A stretch of 64,000 bases of DNA, taken from positions 248,001-312,000 of the forward strand of contig NZ_QKLU01000001.1 in NCBI RefSeq assembly GCF_003208655.1. The letters run 5' to 3'. Position numbers and translations under genes: made by a program. Shown here one piece after another: positions 18,045 through 26,436 of the stretch (position 1 is its first letter; every line of letters begins with the position of its first letter). The notes below the pieces were generated by a model. The model did not search any database and was not told where the DNA came from. It saw only the letters and a list, made by a program, of their open reading frames with translations. This DNA comes from Pedobacter nutrimenti (GTDB taxonomy: Bacteria; Bacteroidota; Bacteroidia; Sphingobacteriales; Sphingobacteriaceae).

Positions 18045-18743
18045 TTATTCGGATGATTTTGCAGCTTCAAGAATCAACTGAGCTACTTCTTGAGGTCTGG
18101 AAGCTAATGAAAAATGGCTGGCTTCTAAATAAATTATTTTTTTAGATTTCATTCTTTCTGCCATTTCTCTCTGTGTTTCTGGCAAAATCATATGATCGTT
18201 TGAAGACACCTGATACCAGGTTGGTTTATTCTGCCAGGCAGGATTGCCCATTATTCCATCAAAACATTTACTATGGATTGGTTTTTGTGCCAAGGACGCC
18301 ACTAGGGCATCAGCTTCATTTAAATCATGACAAAAACTTTTATGGTGCTCATCATATTTAATCCACAAAAATCCCTTGCTATCAGGGTATATGCTCGTTC
18401 TTCCAGCCGGCTGCTCTATCTTTTCTGCTGATATACTTCTTAAACTCTCTCCTTTGTCAGGTGCAAATGCGGCAACATAAACCATACCTACTACCTTGTC
18501 ATTATTTCCGGCACCAGAAATCACTGCCCCCCCATACGAATGACCCACCAACAAAACCTTGCCATCTTGCGCATCAATTAAATCGTTTGTTTTTTGGATA
18601 TCGTCCTCTAAAGAGGTTAAGGGATTTTGTACACTCCTGACTTTATATCCTTCTTTGTGCAACAGCGGAATAATGTATCTCCAATTAGAGCCGTCCGACC
18701 ATGCTCCATGTACCAATATAATGGTTAAATTTTTTGTTTTCAT
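18045..18743 (-). CDS. Alpha/beta hydrolase (esterase EstC / hydroxynitrile lyase-like group)
   Basis: The 232-residue protein lacks a signal peptide. It shows VHGAWSDGSNW at 11-21, VGHSYGGAV with nucleophile Ser69, and a C-terminal His210 in EASHFSLAS. It belongs to the plant-like salicylate esterase/EstC group of short alpha/beta hydrolases. Its ATG overlaps the stop of the MFS gene (ATGA, 4 bp), so it is translationally coupled to it and is probably co-expressed with the epoxide hydrolase downstream. Confidence 0.88.
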   Translation of the reverse strand: MKTKNLTIILVHGAWSDGSNWRYIIPLLHKEGYKVRSVQNPLTSLEDDIQKTNDLIDAQDGKVLLVGHSYGGAVISGAGNNDKVVGMVYVAAFAPDKGESLRSISAEKIEQPAGRTSIYPDSKGFLWIKYDEHHKSFCHDLNEADALVASLAQKPIHSKCFDGIMGNPAWQNKPTWYQVSSNDHMILPETQREMAERMKSKKIIYLEASHFSLASRPQEVAQLILEAAKSSE

Positions 18744-19951
18744 TTTTTGATTTTTATTAATTTTTTTGATTTTATTCTTTCATCTATAGCTTGTTTATGG
18801 CGGCTTGGGAATGCAAACTTACGCCCCATAGCCACCAGCGAAATCACGATAACCATTAACAGGAAACTTGTCCATGGTATTGCGCCCGGACCTGTATAAT
18901 CCAAAATCAACCCACCTATAAATGCCCCGGAAAAAACGCCTATATTATAAACAGTTACAGTAATGGAACTTCCTATTTCAGGAAGCCCCTTTGCCGCATT
19001 GATAGTTGCGGTTTGCAATAGCGAGGGCAGGCCCCCGAAGGAAATGCCCCAGAATACAATACATGTATAGAAAACAAAATAAAAATGAGCTGCCAAAGAA
19101 ATGATAAATAATGCACTCGCTCCCAGAAGTATGAATAATAGTAAAGTGGATCTCCTATGAGTATCAATAAATCTTGCAGTAATGAGAATTCCCAGCACCG
19201 CCCCGATACCGAATAATCCTAAAGCAAGACCTGCATTGTCTTTAATTCCATTAGTGACCATGATTGGCGACAGATAAGTGTAGGTTACATAAATAGCAAG
19301 TGAGGTTGTAAATGTTGTGGCCATGACCAGAAATACACCTGGCATTTTGAATAGCTTAACGGGTATGTCCATCTTCTTTTCATCAGCTTTAACGCCAGGA
19401 ATTTTCCATGCTATCCACACAAGGAGTATAAATATCAATGCAGACAAGGCTGCAAAAGTGCCCCGCCACCCGATAATCTGACCTAAAAAAGCGCCTATTG
19501 GCAGTCCAAGGGAAAGCGCAATCGTACTGCCGGCCATGACCATTGATATGGCCTTCCCTGTATTGTTTTCATTCACCAATCTCGCTGCATAACCAGCCAT
19601 GAGCGGCCATAGGATACCACCAAAACCTCCCGCCAATATTCGCATTATTACGGTAACCCAGTAGTTTTGTGAAAAAGTGGTAATGACATTTGACAAAAAA
19701 AAGCCGAAAATAACAGCTAGCAGCAAAGGCTTACGGGAGAGATTTCTTGTTAATGTGGTAGCGGGAAAAGCTGTTAAAACTGTACCTAGCGCATAATAGG
19801 AAACCAGTCTTCCTATACTTGAAGCATGAACTTGTAGATCAGTCGCCATATCAAGCAGGAGGCCTGCAGGCAGAAGCTCTGTTAAGATCGCTGAAAAAGC
19901 AACCATTGTGAAAGCTAACAACGAAAAGAAAGGAAATTTTTCTCTTGACAT
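18740..19951 (-). CDS. MFS transporter (AraJ/YdhP-like drug or metabolite exporter)
   Basis: I start it at the ATG of MSREKFPFFS (403 residues). A GTG at 19966 is in frame but overlaps the previous gene. Twelve hydrophobic segments are visible. The N-terminal half contains TELLPAGLLLDMATDL and RLVSYYALGTVLTAFP, which resemble the DHA1-type efflux carriers AraJ, YdhP and YdeA. It starts 8 bp after the MBL-fold gene and overlaps the next hydrolase by 4 bp, so the three are tightly coupled. Export of a toxic compound or its breakdown product is a reasonable reading. Confidence 0.88.
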   Translation of the reverse strand: MSREKFPFFSLLAFTMVAFSAILTELLPAGLLLDMATDLQVHASSIGRLVSYYALGTVLTAFPATTLTRNLSRKPLLLAVIFGFFLSNVITTFSQNYWVTVIMRILAGGFGGILWPLMAGYAARLVNENNTGKAISMVMAGSTIALSLGLPIGAFLGQIIGWRGTFAALSALIFILLVWIAWKIPGVKADEKKMDIPVKLFKMPGVFLVMATTFTTSLAIYVTYTYLSPIMVTNGIKDNAGLALGLFGIGAVLGILITARFIDTHRRSTLLLFILLGASALFIISLAAHFYFVFYTCIVFWGISFGGLPSLLQTATINAAKGLPEIGSSITVTVYNIGVFSGAFIGGLILDYTGPGAIPWTSFLLMVIVISLVAMGRKFAFPSRHKQAIDERIKSKKLIKIKK

Positions 19952-19959
19952 TTTTTTTA

Positions 19960-20766
19960 TTACCACAATTCAAACCAATCACCTGGTTCTTTAACCATAA
20001 TACCTGTTTTTAAATTTGTTAAGCTGGCACTCAATCGCTCTACCGGGTTTGAAGTCTCCATATAGATAGGAGGGTTATGCATGGTATGGTAATGTATTGG
20101 AACTACAAAGTCGGTCTTAAGGATGTTTGCGGCTACAGCTGCCTGCTCCGGAGTCATTACAGCTTCAATTGAACTCATTGGCCTAAGTGGTGGAAAATCT
20201 ACAATGGGGGCATTTATTGGCAGGAATCCAACATTGAAGGGGCCAAATCTGTGAAAAATTCTCCACCACAAACCATGATACAAGGTGTCTCCGGCATGAA
20301 TGATTCTAAATCCCCCGCACTCTACAACCCAGCTGAGCTGGGGATCTCCGAATCCATCAACAGCAGGCACCGAAAAAATCCGAAACGGCCCGACTTTTCT
20401 TTCTTCCCACTCCCGGACAATTTCAGTTCTGAGTTTGTACTTATTAAATTCGAGCTCGGCATGCTTTGTCAGTGCCAGATCAGCATCATTGCCCATGGCG
20501 GCAATCGGTCTAAAAACCGGCGCACCTTTACTAAGGGCCACATTTAATGCCCCAGGGTCTGCGTGGTCATTGTGTAAATGCGTTAATAGCGCGACTGAGG
20601 CTGCGCCTGGTTTAGACGATGCCGGAAACCGCTCGGCAGGATTACGCATCATCGCCAACTGCGAAATATCTTGAACATAATCTATCAAAAGCGTTTCACC
20701 TGCACACTCTATTTCCACTCCGGCCCAACCCAGTCTCCGCATCCTAACTTTTTCCTCAGTACCCAT
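19960..20766 (-). CDS. MBL-fold metal-dependent hydrolase (UlaG-like)
   Basis: The 268-residue protein carries the zinc motif HLHNDHAD, with His63, His65, Asp67 and His68. It also has HAGDTLYHG near residue 145 and a terminal VPIHYHTMHNPP near 222, typical of the UlaG/RomA branch of the metallo-beta-lactamase fold. Lactones, phosphodiesters and N-acyl lipids are known substrates of this branch, so no exact reaction is offered. It is the first gene of the MBL-MFS-hydrolase-epoxide hydrolase run. The AraC gene upstream (135 bp) points the same way. Confidence 0.87.
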   Translation of the reverse strand: MGTEEKVRMRRLGWAGVEIECAGETLLIDYVQDISQLAMMRNPAERFPASSKPGAASVALLTHLHNDHADPGALNVALSKGAPVFRPIAAMGNDADLALTKHAELEFNKYKLRTEIVREWEERKVGPFRIFSVPAVDGFGDPQLSWVVECGGFRIIHAGDTLYHGLWWRIFHRFGPFNVGFLPINAPIVDFPPLRPMSSIEAVMTPEQAAVAANILKTDFVVPIHYHTMHNPPIYMETSNPVERLSASLTNLKTGIMVKEPGDWFELW

Positions 20767-20901
20767 AATTTTTTCTCATTTTTTATTGACAAGGCAAATG
20801 TGCAGGTAAAAAAGGAGCTGTTGATAGGCAGATATTCCTTAAAAGTTAGCAATTCTTCCTGTGCCGGGTAAACGGAAATACTATAGGGATTAAAGAAGGG
20901 T

Positions 20902-21741
20902 TTACTTGTGCTGCGAGGCGCATTTATCACGGTATTGAATGGGAGATATGCCTTCTCTATTGCGAAAAAACCGACTAAATGTCTGAAGATCATTGTAGCC
21001 CAATTGATGGGCAATTTCCTTGATGGAGGAGTTGCTGTAATTAATCTGCCTTCTGGCATGGATCATAATCCTGTCATGGATAATTTCACGTGGAGTACGT
21101 TTCAAGATAACAGAAAATAAATTGGCCAGTGTTTTTGGTGATTTGTTTAATTTTGACGCATAAAAAGCAACATCATGGTGTTTGAGGAAGTGGGAGTCGA
21201 CCAGATAATTAAATTCCCTGATGATATCTAGTTGTTTTTTCTCCAGGTCTTGTAAATAGGTGGATTTAGTTAAAATCCTGACAGAGAGAATTAGCATTCT
21301 CTTAAGCATAGTTTCCAACATTTCTTTCTTCAGGAGACTTTCCTTAAGCATTTCCTTGGAGAAAATTTTCCATGAAGTCTCAAAATCCTCAACTTCATTT
21401 GCATTTAAAAGCAGCCTTGGGACGTGTGTGGCACTATAAAACAACAATCCTTTGCTTCCCACCTGGCTATCTTGATCAATCATGCAAAAAAAAGATTTAT
21501 TGAACCGAATCATACGGGCACTACAGAGCCTTACATCATCGATTTTGTGAAATTCCGTTAAAAAGATAATCTCATTTTTTGCAAGTTGATAAGGAACCTT
21601 ATCAATGGTTATTGCTAAACTGTCTGCTGTATTCCAGATAAAAGTCTTGTCCAATTTCCGGGCCTGAAAAACACTATCCTGATTTTCACTATCAAGTTCA
21701 GTAAGGCTGAGAAATTCTTTCGAATCGTTTTCGAAAACCAT
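20902..21741 (-). CDS. AraC-family transcriptional regulator
   Basis: The 279-residue protein has a poorly conserved N-terminal sensing domain (residues 20-120) and a clear C-terminal AraC domain with VAFYASKLNKSPKTLANLFS and IAHQLGYNDLQTFSRFFRNR. It reads in the same direction as the MBL-MFS-hydrolase genes 135 bp downstream and is the obvious candidate to control them. The 135-bp spacer probably holds the operon promoter. Confidence 0.9.
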   Translation of the reverse strand: MVFENDSKEFLSLTELDSENQDSVFQARKLDKTFIWNTADSLAITIDKVPYQLAKNEIIFLTEFHKIDDVRLCSARMIRFNKSFFCMIDQDSQVGSKGLLFYSATHVPRLLLNANEVEDFETSWKIFSKEMLKESLLKKEMLETMLKRMLILSVRILTKSTYLQDLEKKQLDIIREFNYLVDSHFLKHHDVAFYASKLNKSPKTLANLFSVILKRTPREIIHDRIMIHARRQINYSNSSIKEIAHQLGYNDLQTFSRFFRNREGISPIQYRDKCASQHK

Positions 21742-22097
21742 GATTACAAATATAACTCCGTTTTTGAAATAGTCAAGTACCTGACACCATTTGTCGGTCC
21801 TGGTGCCATTTTGTTTTGAGGAGATAGGATTACCGCGCTGTGCCCGGTGGTCCCTAAGGGGAGGAGGCTTCAGTTTATTTTTTAAACGCCGCTTTAATAG
21901 GACGTGTGGATGGTTTGTGGTTGTTCACTCAACCGATCTTAAATTTCTTTTCATAGCTGCAAACGCTATGTCCCTGATCTATATGTTAAATTCTTATTTA
22001 TGCTATGAATTTGGTTTCTATAACTGAATTCACAGTCAGAGGGTCTGTTCTCACAGTGTGCTTTTTTTGGCAATATGTCCGTATTTAATTTTGGACT
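21742..22097. other. Intergenic region (356 bp) between AraC and TlpA genes
   Basis: This spacer holds copy 2 of the dispersed repeat (21827-21890) and the divergent promoters of the AraC gene and the thioredoxin-like gene. I find no convincing gene. The sequence TTTGTTTTGAGGAGATAGG just before the repeat has no start codon at a useful distance. Confidence 0.5.
21827..21890 (+). repeat. Dispersed GC-rich repeat, copy 2
   Basis: It reads GGATTACCGCGCTGTGCCCG, then GTGGTCCCTAAGGGGAGGAG and GCTTCAGTTTATTTTTT. It is the most diverged copy in the window yet keeps the paired GGATTACC/GGTGGTCC stem and the GGAGG-CTTCAG tail. Confidence 0.8.
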
Positions 22098-23378
22098 ATG
22101 AAAAAAAATAAATCAATCATTACTTTATCAATAATTTTGCTCTTTAGCCTCTCATGGAATGCAAAAGCGCAAACTAAACAAACCATGCAAAGCCGGATTC
22201 AATCCATGAATGAAGAAACGGATCCAGAAAAAAATGTGGTTTCGATGCACAGTATTATCAGGGACTTCAAGCTTGACATGGTCAACAACTCTGAGGATAT
22301 TGACAATCTAAAAGGACTGGTGGCGATTTCCTTTCTTAAAGCCGGTGCTTTTCAGAAATTTGAAGTCTACCTCGGTTTGATAAGCAACAAGTTTAATCAA
22401 ACCTCTTATTTGAATTTTGCAGCATGTGATTTGTTTGAGAGGAAAATCAATCTCGATTACGCGAAGGTTCTGGCACAAAGGACTGTTGAACTGTATGATT
22501 CTTATAAGAATGACCCTTCAGCCAGGCCAGTAAATTTTCCTTTGGAAGATTGGACCTGGTTTATGCGAAGGGCGGCATATCCATATTATGAGACCTATGC
22601 AGAAATCCTTCATGAAAAGGGTGAAGACAAAACCGCATTATTCTTCGAAGAGAAAGCATTAAAAGGTATTGATCTGGAAGATGCGGGGACGTCATCAGTA
22701 TCACTTTATACCGCTCTTTTAGCGTCACAGGGGCAAGAGGATAAAGTGTATGAGATCTTGCTGAAAAGGGCCAGTATTGGTAAATCAAGCTTAGATATGA
22801 ATCTTCGACTCCGAAAACTATGCCTAAAGAAAATGGGTAGCGATAGGACATCTGTGTTTTTGGATTCTATTCAAAGAAACATCAATAATACGTACAAGGT
22901 TAAGATTGCTAAGAAAATGATGATTAATTTGAAAGCCCCGGATTTCAGTCTTTCAGACCTGAATGGAAAGCGTATAACACTTGCTAGTTTAAAAGGGAAA
23001 GTTGTTGTACTTGACTTCTGGGCCACATGGTGTACGCCTTGCATTGCTTCAATGCCTGCGATGGAAAAAATAAGTAAAGCACATCCCGAAGTCGTTTTCT
23101 TGTTTGTAGCTACAGGCGAGAATGGAAAAGGTGCGGTGCAACGCGTAGCATCCTACGTTAAAAAGACAAAGTTTCCCGTTCATGTGTTGATGGATATCCC
23201 TCTAAAGGGAACTCCGGAACTATTCCAGGTGGCATCGGCCTATAAAGTTGATGGAATTCCCACTAAAATAGTCATCGACAGAAAGGGCAAACTTAGGTTT
23301 TCGACAACCGGATACCCATCAGATACTGAGCTGATCAATGAACTGGAAGCGATGATCGCTGTAGCCAAGGGCCAATAG
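22098..23378 (+). CDS. TlpA-family thioredoxin-like protein with long N-terminal region
   Basis: The 426-residue protein has a signal peptide (residues 1-25, ending AKAQ). A roughly 260-residue alpha-helical region with TPR-like spacing follows, then a thioredoxin domain from about residue 275. The redox site is Cys312-Thr-Pro-Cys315 in FWATWCTPC, and the cis-Pro loop is in VDGIPTKIVID. It should act in the periplasm as a disulfide reductase or redox partner. Such large TlpA-like proteins are common in Bacteroidota. It lies just upstream of a LytS-type kinase (51 bp) and may share its transcript. Confidence 0.87.
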   Translation: MKKNKSIITLSIILLFSLSWNAKAQTKQTMQSRIQSMNEETDPEKNVVSMHSIIRDFKLDMVNNSEDIDNLKGLVAISFLKAGAFQKFEVYLGLISNKFNQTSYLNFAACDLFERKINLDYAKVLAQRTVELYDSYKNDPSARPVNFPLEDWTWFMRRAAYPYYETYAEILHEKGEDKTALFFEEKALKGIDLEDAGTSSVSLYTALLASQGQEDKVYEILLKRASIGKSSLDMNLRLRKLCLKKMGSDRTSVFLDSIQRNINNTYKVKIAKKMMINLKAPDFSLSDLNGKRITLASLKGKVVVLDFWATWCTPCIASMPAMEKISKAHPEVVFLFVATGENGKGAVQRVASYVKKTKFPVHVLMDIPLKGTPELFQVASAYKVDGIPTKIVIDRKGKLRFSTTGYPSDTELINELEAMIAVAKGQ

Positions 23379-23429
23379 GCGGCCAAAAAAATTATATATA
23401 ACATTATATTAGTAGTTTAAGAAAGGGAT

Positions 23430-24821
23430 ATGAATTTAGGTGTGTTTATTTTATTTTTTGTTACCTGTGTTCAAAATGTTTATTGCCAGCAGGTTCAGCC
23501 AGGAAAATCATACCTGCGTTTTGAAGCTACAGAACTGCCAGGCAGTCAGGTTAAGGAAATTGGAGAGGGAAAGCTGATTAAGGTTTATACCTCAGGTGGT
23601 TTTATTCGCGTTCATACCACTGCTGCATTCGATGAAGTAGCTCACAAGCTTTCAGTAAAGGGCCTCACAAAAGAAACTAAAGTCCGGGAGGGGATTGTTG
23701 TTTATCTAGCTGCCAATCAGACGTTTTCTATTGATGTATTGGACAAAAAGACCGATGCCATCCTGAGCAGCTATGTCATCAAAAGACCGAAGCTAATTCC
23801 TGAAATCAAGTTTTACCATCAGACAAAAAATAGCGAAAATCCTTTCTATATTTCATCCTTGAAGAATGATACTGATGAGCTCAGAACATCAGCAGGAGAA
23901 ATAAAATTAAGCATTTCTGACAGAACTGATTTTAAGAATATGGAAGTGGAATATGCTTTGATAAACTTAAAAACAAGAAGATCTCTGCGTGGACTGGGCA
24001 AAACCGATTTAGCTTCTTTAAAGTTAATTGCAAACACAGATTATGAATTAAGGGTTAACTATGTGGTTCAAAAGGAAGGTCAACACATGATCTACATCCA
24101 TGTAGAACCTTATTGGTATCAATCCGAGATCATCCATATGATATTGCCGGCCATCATTGTAGCTCTTGGTTTTCTTTTGATCATAAGAGGTTTAAGGCAC
24201 AAGATCAAATCCTCAGAAAAGGAACAGCAAAAAAAGGAAGAGGCGGCGATCAGATTGCAGTCATTGCTAAATCCGCATTTTACATTTAATGCACTCAGTT
24301 CCATTCAGGGCCTGATGAATACCGATCGTATTGAGGAAGCCAATGAGTATTTGCAGGAATTCGGTTCTTTATTAAGAAAAACACTGGCTAAAAGTCAGCA
24401 GGTTTTTAACAATCTTGATCAGGAGCTGGAAATGATGCGCATGTATATACACCTGGAAGCTTTACGATTTAATTTTTCCTGGGATATAGAGCTTTCCAAA
24501 ACGCTCCATACCTCCGATATAGTAATACCTACTTTGCTTTTACAACCCCTGATTGAGAACGCGATTAAACATGGTCTTTCAGGTCTTGGCGACAAAGGAC
24601 GATTGCTGATCATTTGCAGGGAAGGGGAGAAAAAGGATACTTTTGTGATTATAATAAAGGACAATGGGACCTGGCTGGATAAAAAACCAGATTCAGGTTA
24701 TGGCCTTTCTTTAACTGCAGAACGAATCCTGACCATTAATAAGCTGAAAGAAGAACAGGCAATTGTGCTTGATTTCAATATACAATCCGGCACTGAAGCT
24801 ATTTTGACATTTCACAATTGA
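23430..24821 (+). CDS. LytS/YehU-type sensor histidine kinase
   Basis: The 463-residue protein has an N-terminal signal or anchor helix (residues 1-19) and an extracytoplasmic domain of about 210 residues made mostly of beta strands. A transmembrane helix lies at about 232-253, and a short coiled coil leads into the His_kinase domain with phospho-acceptor His283 in LNPHFTFNALSS. The ATPase part has LLQPLIENAIKHG and GYGLSLTAERI. The partner response regulator starts 12 bp downstream. The extracytoplasmic domain is not one I recognise. Confidence 0.9.
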   Translation: MNLGVFILFFVTCVQNVYCQQVQPGKSYLRFEATELPGSQVKEIGEGKLIKVYTSGGFIRVHTTAAFDEVAHKLSVKGLTKETKVREGIVVYLAANQTFSIDVLDKKTDAILSSYVIKRPKLIPEIKFYHQTKNSENPFYISSLKNDTDELRTSAGEIKLSISDRTDFKNMEVEYALINLKTRRSLRGLGKTDLASLKLIANTDYELRVNYVVQKEGQHMIYIHVEPYWYQSEIIHMILPAIIVALGFLLIIRGLRHKIKSSEKEQQKKEEAAIRLQSLLNPHFTFNALSSIQGLMNTDRIEEANEYLQEFGSLLRKTLAKSQQVFNNLDQELEMMRMYIHLEALRFNFSWDIELSKTLHTSDIVIPTLLLQPLIENAIKHGLSGLGDKGRLLIICREGEKKDTFVIIIKDNGTWLDKKPDSGYGLSLTAERILTINKLKEEQAIVLDFNIQSGTEAILTFHN

Positions 24822-24833
24822 ATCAATAATTAA

Positions 24834-25586
24834 ATGATAACTGCAATAATAGTCGATGATGAGCGCATCAATATAGATAACCTGCAAGCTTTACTTGCCC
24901 GCCACTGTGAAGATATTGAGGTTGTGGCTACAGCGATAAATGCAGATGAGGCAAAAGTACTGATCCTGGAATTAGGACCGGACGTGGTTTTTCTTGATAT
25001 AGACATGCCCGGAAAGAATGGTTTTGATCTTTTGAGATTGATAAAAGATCCCGCTTTTGATGTTGTTTTTGTTACTGCTTATGATGCTTATGGGATTATG
25101 GCGGTTAAATTTTCAGCACTTGACTATTTGTTGAAGCCAATAAATATTGCAGATCTTAAAGATACAGTCGCGAGAATAGTCCAATCCGTCCATGCCAAAA
25201 GATACAACCTGCGACTAAATAATCTGCTCAAACTGTTAGACAGCACCTTGCCGTATGAGCAGCAAAAAATTGCTTTGCCTACCCTGAAAGAAACCTATTT
25301 GGTTCCGGTAAGGGATATTATCCGCTGTAGCTCTTCAAATAACTATACCACGTTTTTTTTGACCAATGGGACGGAACATCTGATTTCAAAACCCTTATAC
25401 GAATATGATGAATTGCTAAGTCCTTACGGATTTATACGATGTCATCAGTCACATTTGGTAAACAAGGCACATGTTATAAGTATTCTTAATGAAGATTCCG
25501 GATACCTGGTTATGGATTACGGGAATCAGAAGGTCCCTATTTCAAAACAGAAAAAAAGTTCGATCAAAATGTTGTTAAAATTATAA
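24834..25586 (+). CDS. LytTR-family response regulator
   Basis: The 250-residue protein has a receiver domain (phospho-acceptor Asp55 in FLDIDMPG, Lys in LLKPINI near residue 105) and a C-terminal LytTR DNA-binding domain (residues 145-250, with RCSSSNNYTTFFL and RCHQSHLVN). It is the evident partner of the kinase encoded just upstream. LytTR regulators bind direct repeats upstream of their targets. I did not find a clear repeat pair near this operon. Confidence 0.93.
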   Translation: MITAIIVDDERINIDNLQALLARHCEDIEVVATAINADEAKVLILELGPDVVFLDIDMPGKNGFDLLRLIKDPAFDVVFVTAYDAYGIMAVKFSALDYLLKPINIADLKDTVARIVQSVHAKRYNLRLNNLLKLLDSTLPYEQQKIALPTLKETYLVPVRDIIRCSSSNNYTTFFLTNGTEHLISKPLYEYDELLSPYGFIRCHQSHLVNKAHVISILNEDSGYLVMDYGNQKVPISKQKKSSIKMLLKL

Positions 25587-25634
25587 CTTTTGAAGTTTGG
25601 CCGTCAATCTCATTGTTAGTGATACGTGCGTGAG

Positions 25635-25858
25635 GGATTACCTCGCTGTGCTCTCGGTTCAGATTTTCTTTCTTTCTTTTGGGGAAATTTTTGGGTTAGT
25701 ATTTTGTTAGGGATTACCTCGCTGTGCTCAGGGATTACGTTGACGTACTCGGTGCAGATTTTCTTTCTTTCTTTCTTTCTTTCTTTGGGGAGATTTTTGG
25801 GTTAGTATTTTGTGAGGGATTACCTCGCTGTGCTCGGTGATCCCTGAGGGGGGAGGCT
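25635..25858 (+). repeat. Dispersed repeat copies 3-5 in tandem with TTTC microsatellites
   Basis: GGATTACCTCGCTGTGCTC occurs at 25635, 25711 and 25817. Between the copies are CAGATTTTC followed by TTTC runs (25670-25680 and 25759-25786), then a TTTTTGGGTTAGTATTTTGT spacer. The unit repeats with periods of 76 and 106 bp. Only the last copy carries the full GGTGATCCCTGAGGGGGGAG and GCTTCAG tail and then runs into the tRNA-linked palindrome. The 409-bp stretch from 25587 to 25995 holds no gene. Confidence 0.85.
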
Positions 25859-25860
25859 TC

Positions 25861-25996
25861 AGCTTATTTTTTTACAAATGCTGCGTCGCTACGCTCCCTG
25901 GCATTTTTTATTTCAGATGCTCTCCCGAATGAATTCGGGTCGCCATGAAATAAAAAATGCCGCCCTTCGGGGCAGCATTTGTAAAAAAAATAAGCT
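25861..25996. repeat. Nested palindrome abutting tRNA-Ser copy A
   Basis: The outer arms (25861-25884 and 25972-25996) are complementary over 24 bp apart from one extra A. The inner arms (about 25900-25913 and 25945-25960) carry GGCATTTTTTATTTCA and its complement, and a smaller CCCGAATGAATTCGGG palindrome sits near 25924-25939. The right outer arm touches the CCA end of the tRNA gene. In the tRNA transcript it would fold as a long hairpin with a U-rich arm, so it could serve as terminator or processing signal. Confidence 0.85.
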
Positions 25997-26083
25997 GGCG
26001 GAGAGTGAGGGATTCGAACCCCCGGAGCTATTACACTCAACAGTTTTCAAGACTGCCGCAATCGACCACTCTGCCAACTCTCC
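25996..26083 (-). tRNA. tRNA-Ser (anticodon TGA), copy A
   Basis: The 88-nt gene reads GGAGAGTTGGCAGAGTGG at its 5' end and closes with ACTCTCC, discriminator G and an encoded CCA. The acceptor stem is 7 perfect pairs. The anticodon loop is CTTGAAA with TGA at 26047-26049. There is a long variable arm as expected for serine, and the T loop is TTCGAAT. It is identical to the copy at 37722-37809. Confidence 0.97.
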
Positions 26084-26087
26084 GGCG

Positions 26088-26117
26088 CAAAAGTACAAAT
26101 CCTGCTTGATTTTGCAA
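26088..26117 (-). promoter_or_regulatory. Promoter of tRNA-Ser copy A
   Basis: On the minus strand, TTG (in TTTGCAAAA), exactly 19 nt, then TACTTTTG (26095-26088) fit the Bacteroidota -33/-7 consensus. The -7 box ends 4 bases from the tRNA 5' end, so the leader is only a few bases. The same boxes and spacing precede copy B, although the spacer between them has diverged. Confidence 0.85.
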
Positions 26118-26436
26118 ATTCTGATTTGCTATTCTCTTTATTGGGGCTGATCCTCAGTGAATTTAAATTCATTTTTACTTCTGAAATTGGCTTTTTATCC
26201 GATTGAGCACTTCTGTCGCGCTAATTTTTTCAGCTTAATTATACGCCAGGCTAAATTTTAAATATATTTCATTTTTCTTGTAACGATTTATCCGTTACGT
26301 ATACTTATTGGGTGTAAAATTTTTTAAAGGGCCCTGAAAACAAAAAATGAATGCAAATCAAAAGAGGATGATCATTTTAAATGTGTCGTAAACCAGTTTT
26401 TAAAAAAAATTATATAATGGACTAAATACATAAAGA
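26118..26436. other. Intergenic region before the sigma factor gene
   Basis: No gene is visible in this 319-bp stretch. It contains GTAACG (26280-26285) and CGTTAC (26293-26298), an inverted repeat across a 7-nt gap, followed by GTATACTTATT. TAAC and CGT-type elements are typical of ECF sigma promoters, so an autoregulated promoter is possible. The spacing between AAC and CGT is shorter than usual, which weakens this. Confidence 0.35.

Noticed and set aside
25635-25858. Possible CRISPR array because of regularly placed repeats
   Set aside because: The units are unequal (76 and 106 bp), spacers are microsatellites and repeats of each other, and there are no cas genes.
25878-26150. 90-codon frame across the palindrome and tRNA-Ser
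   Set aside because: It is a shadow of the tRNA gene and palindrome. The same false frame appears at 37605-37850.
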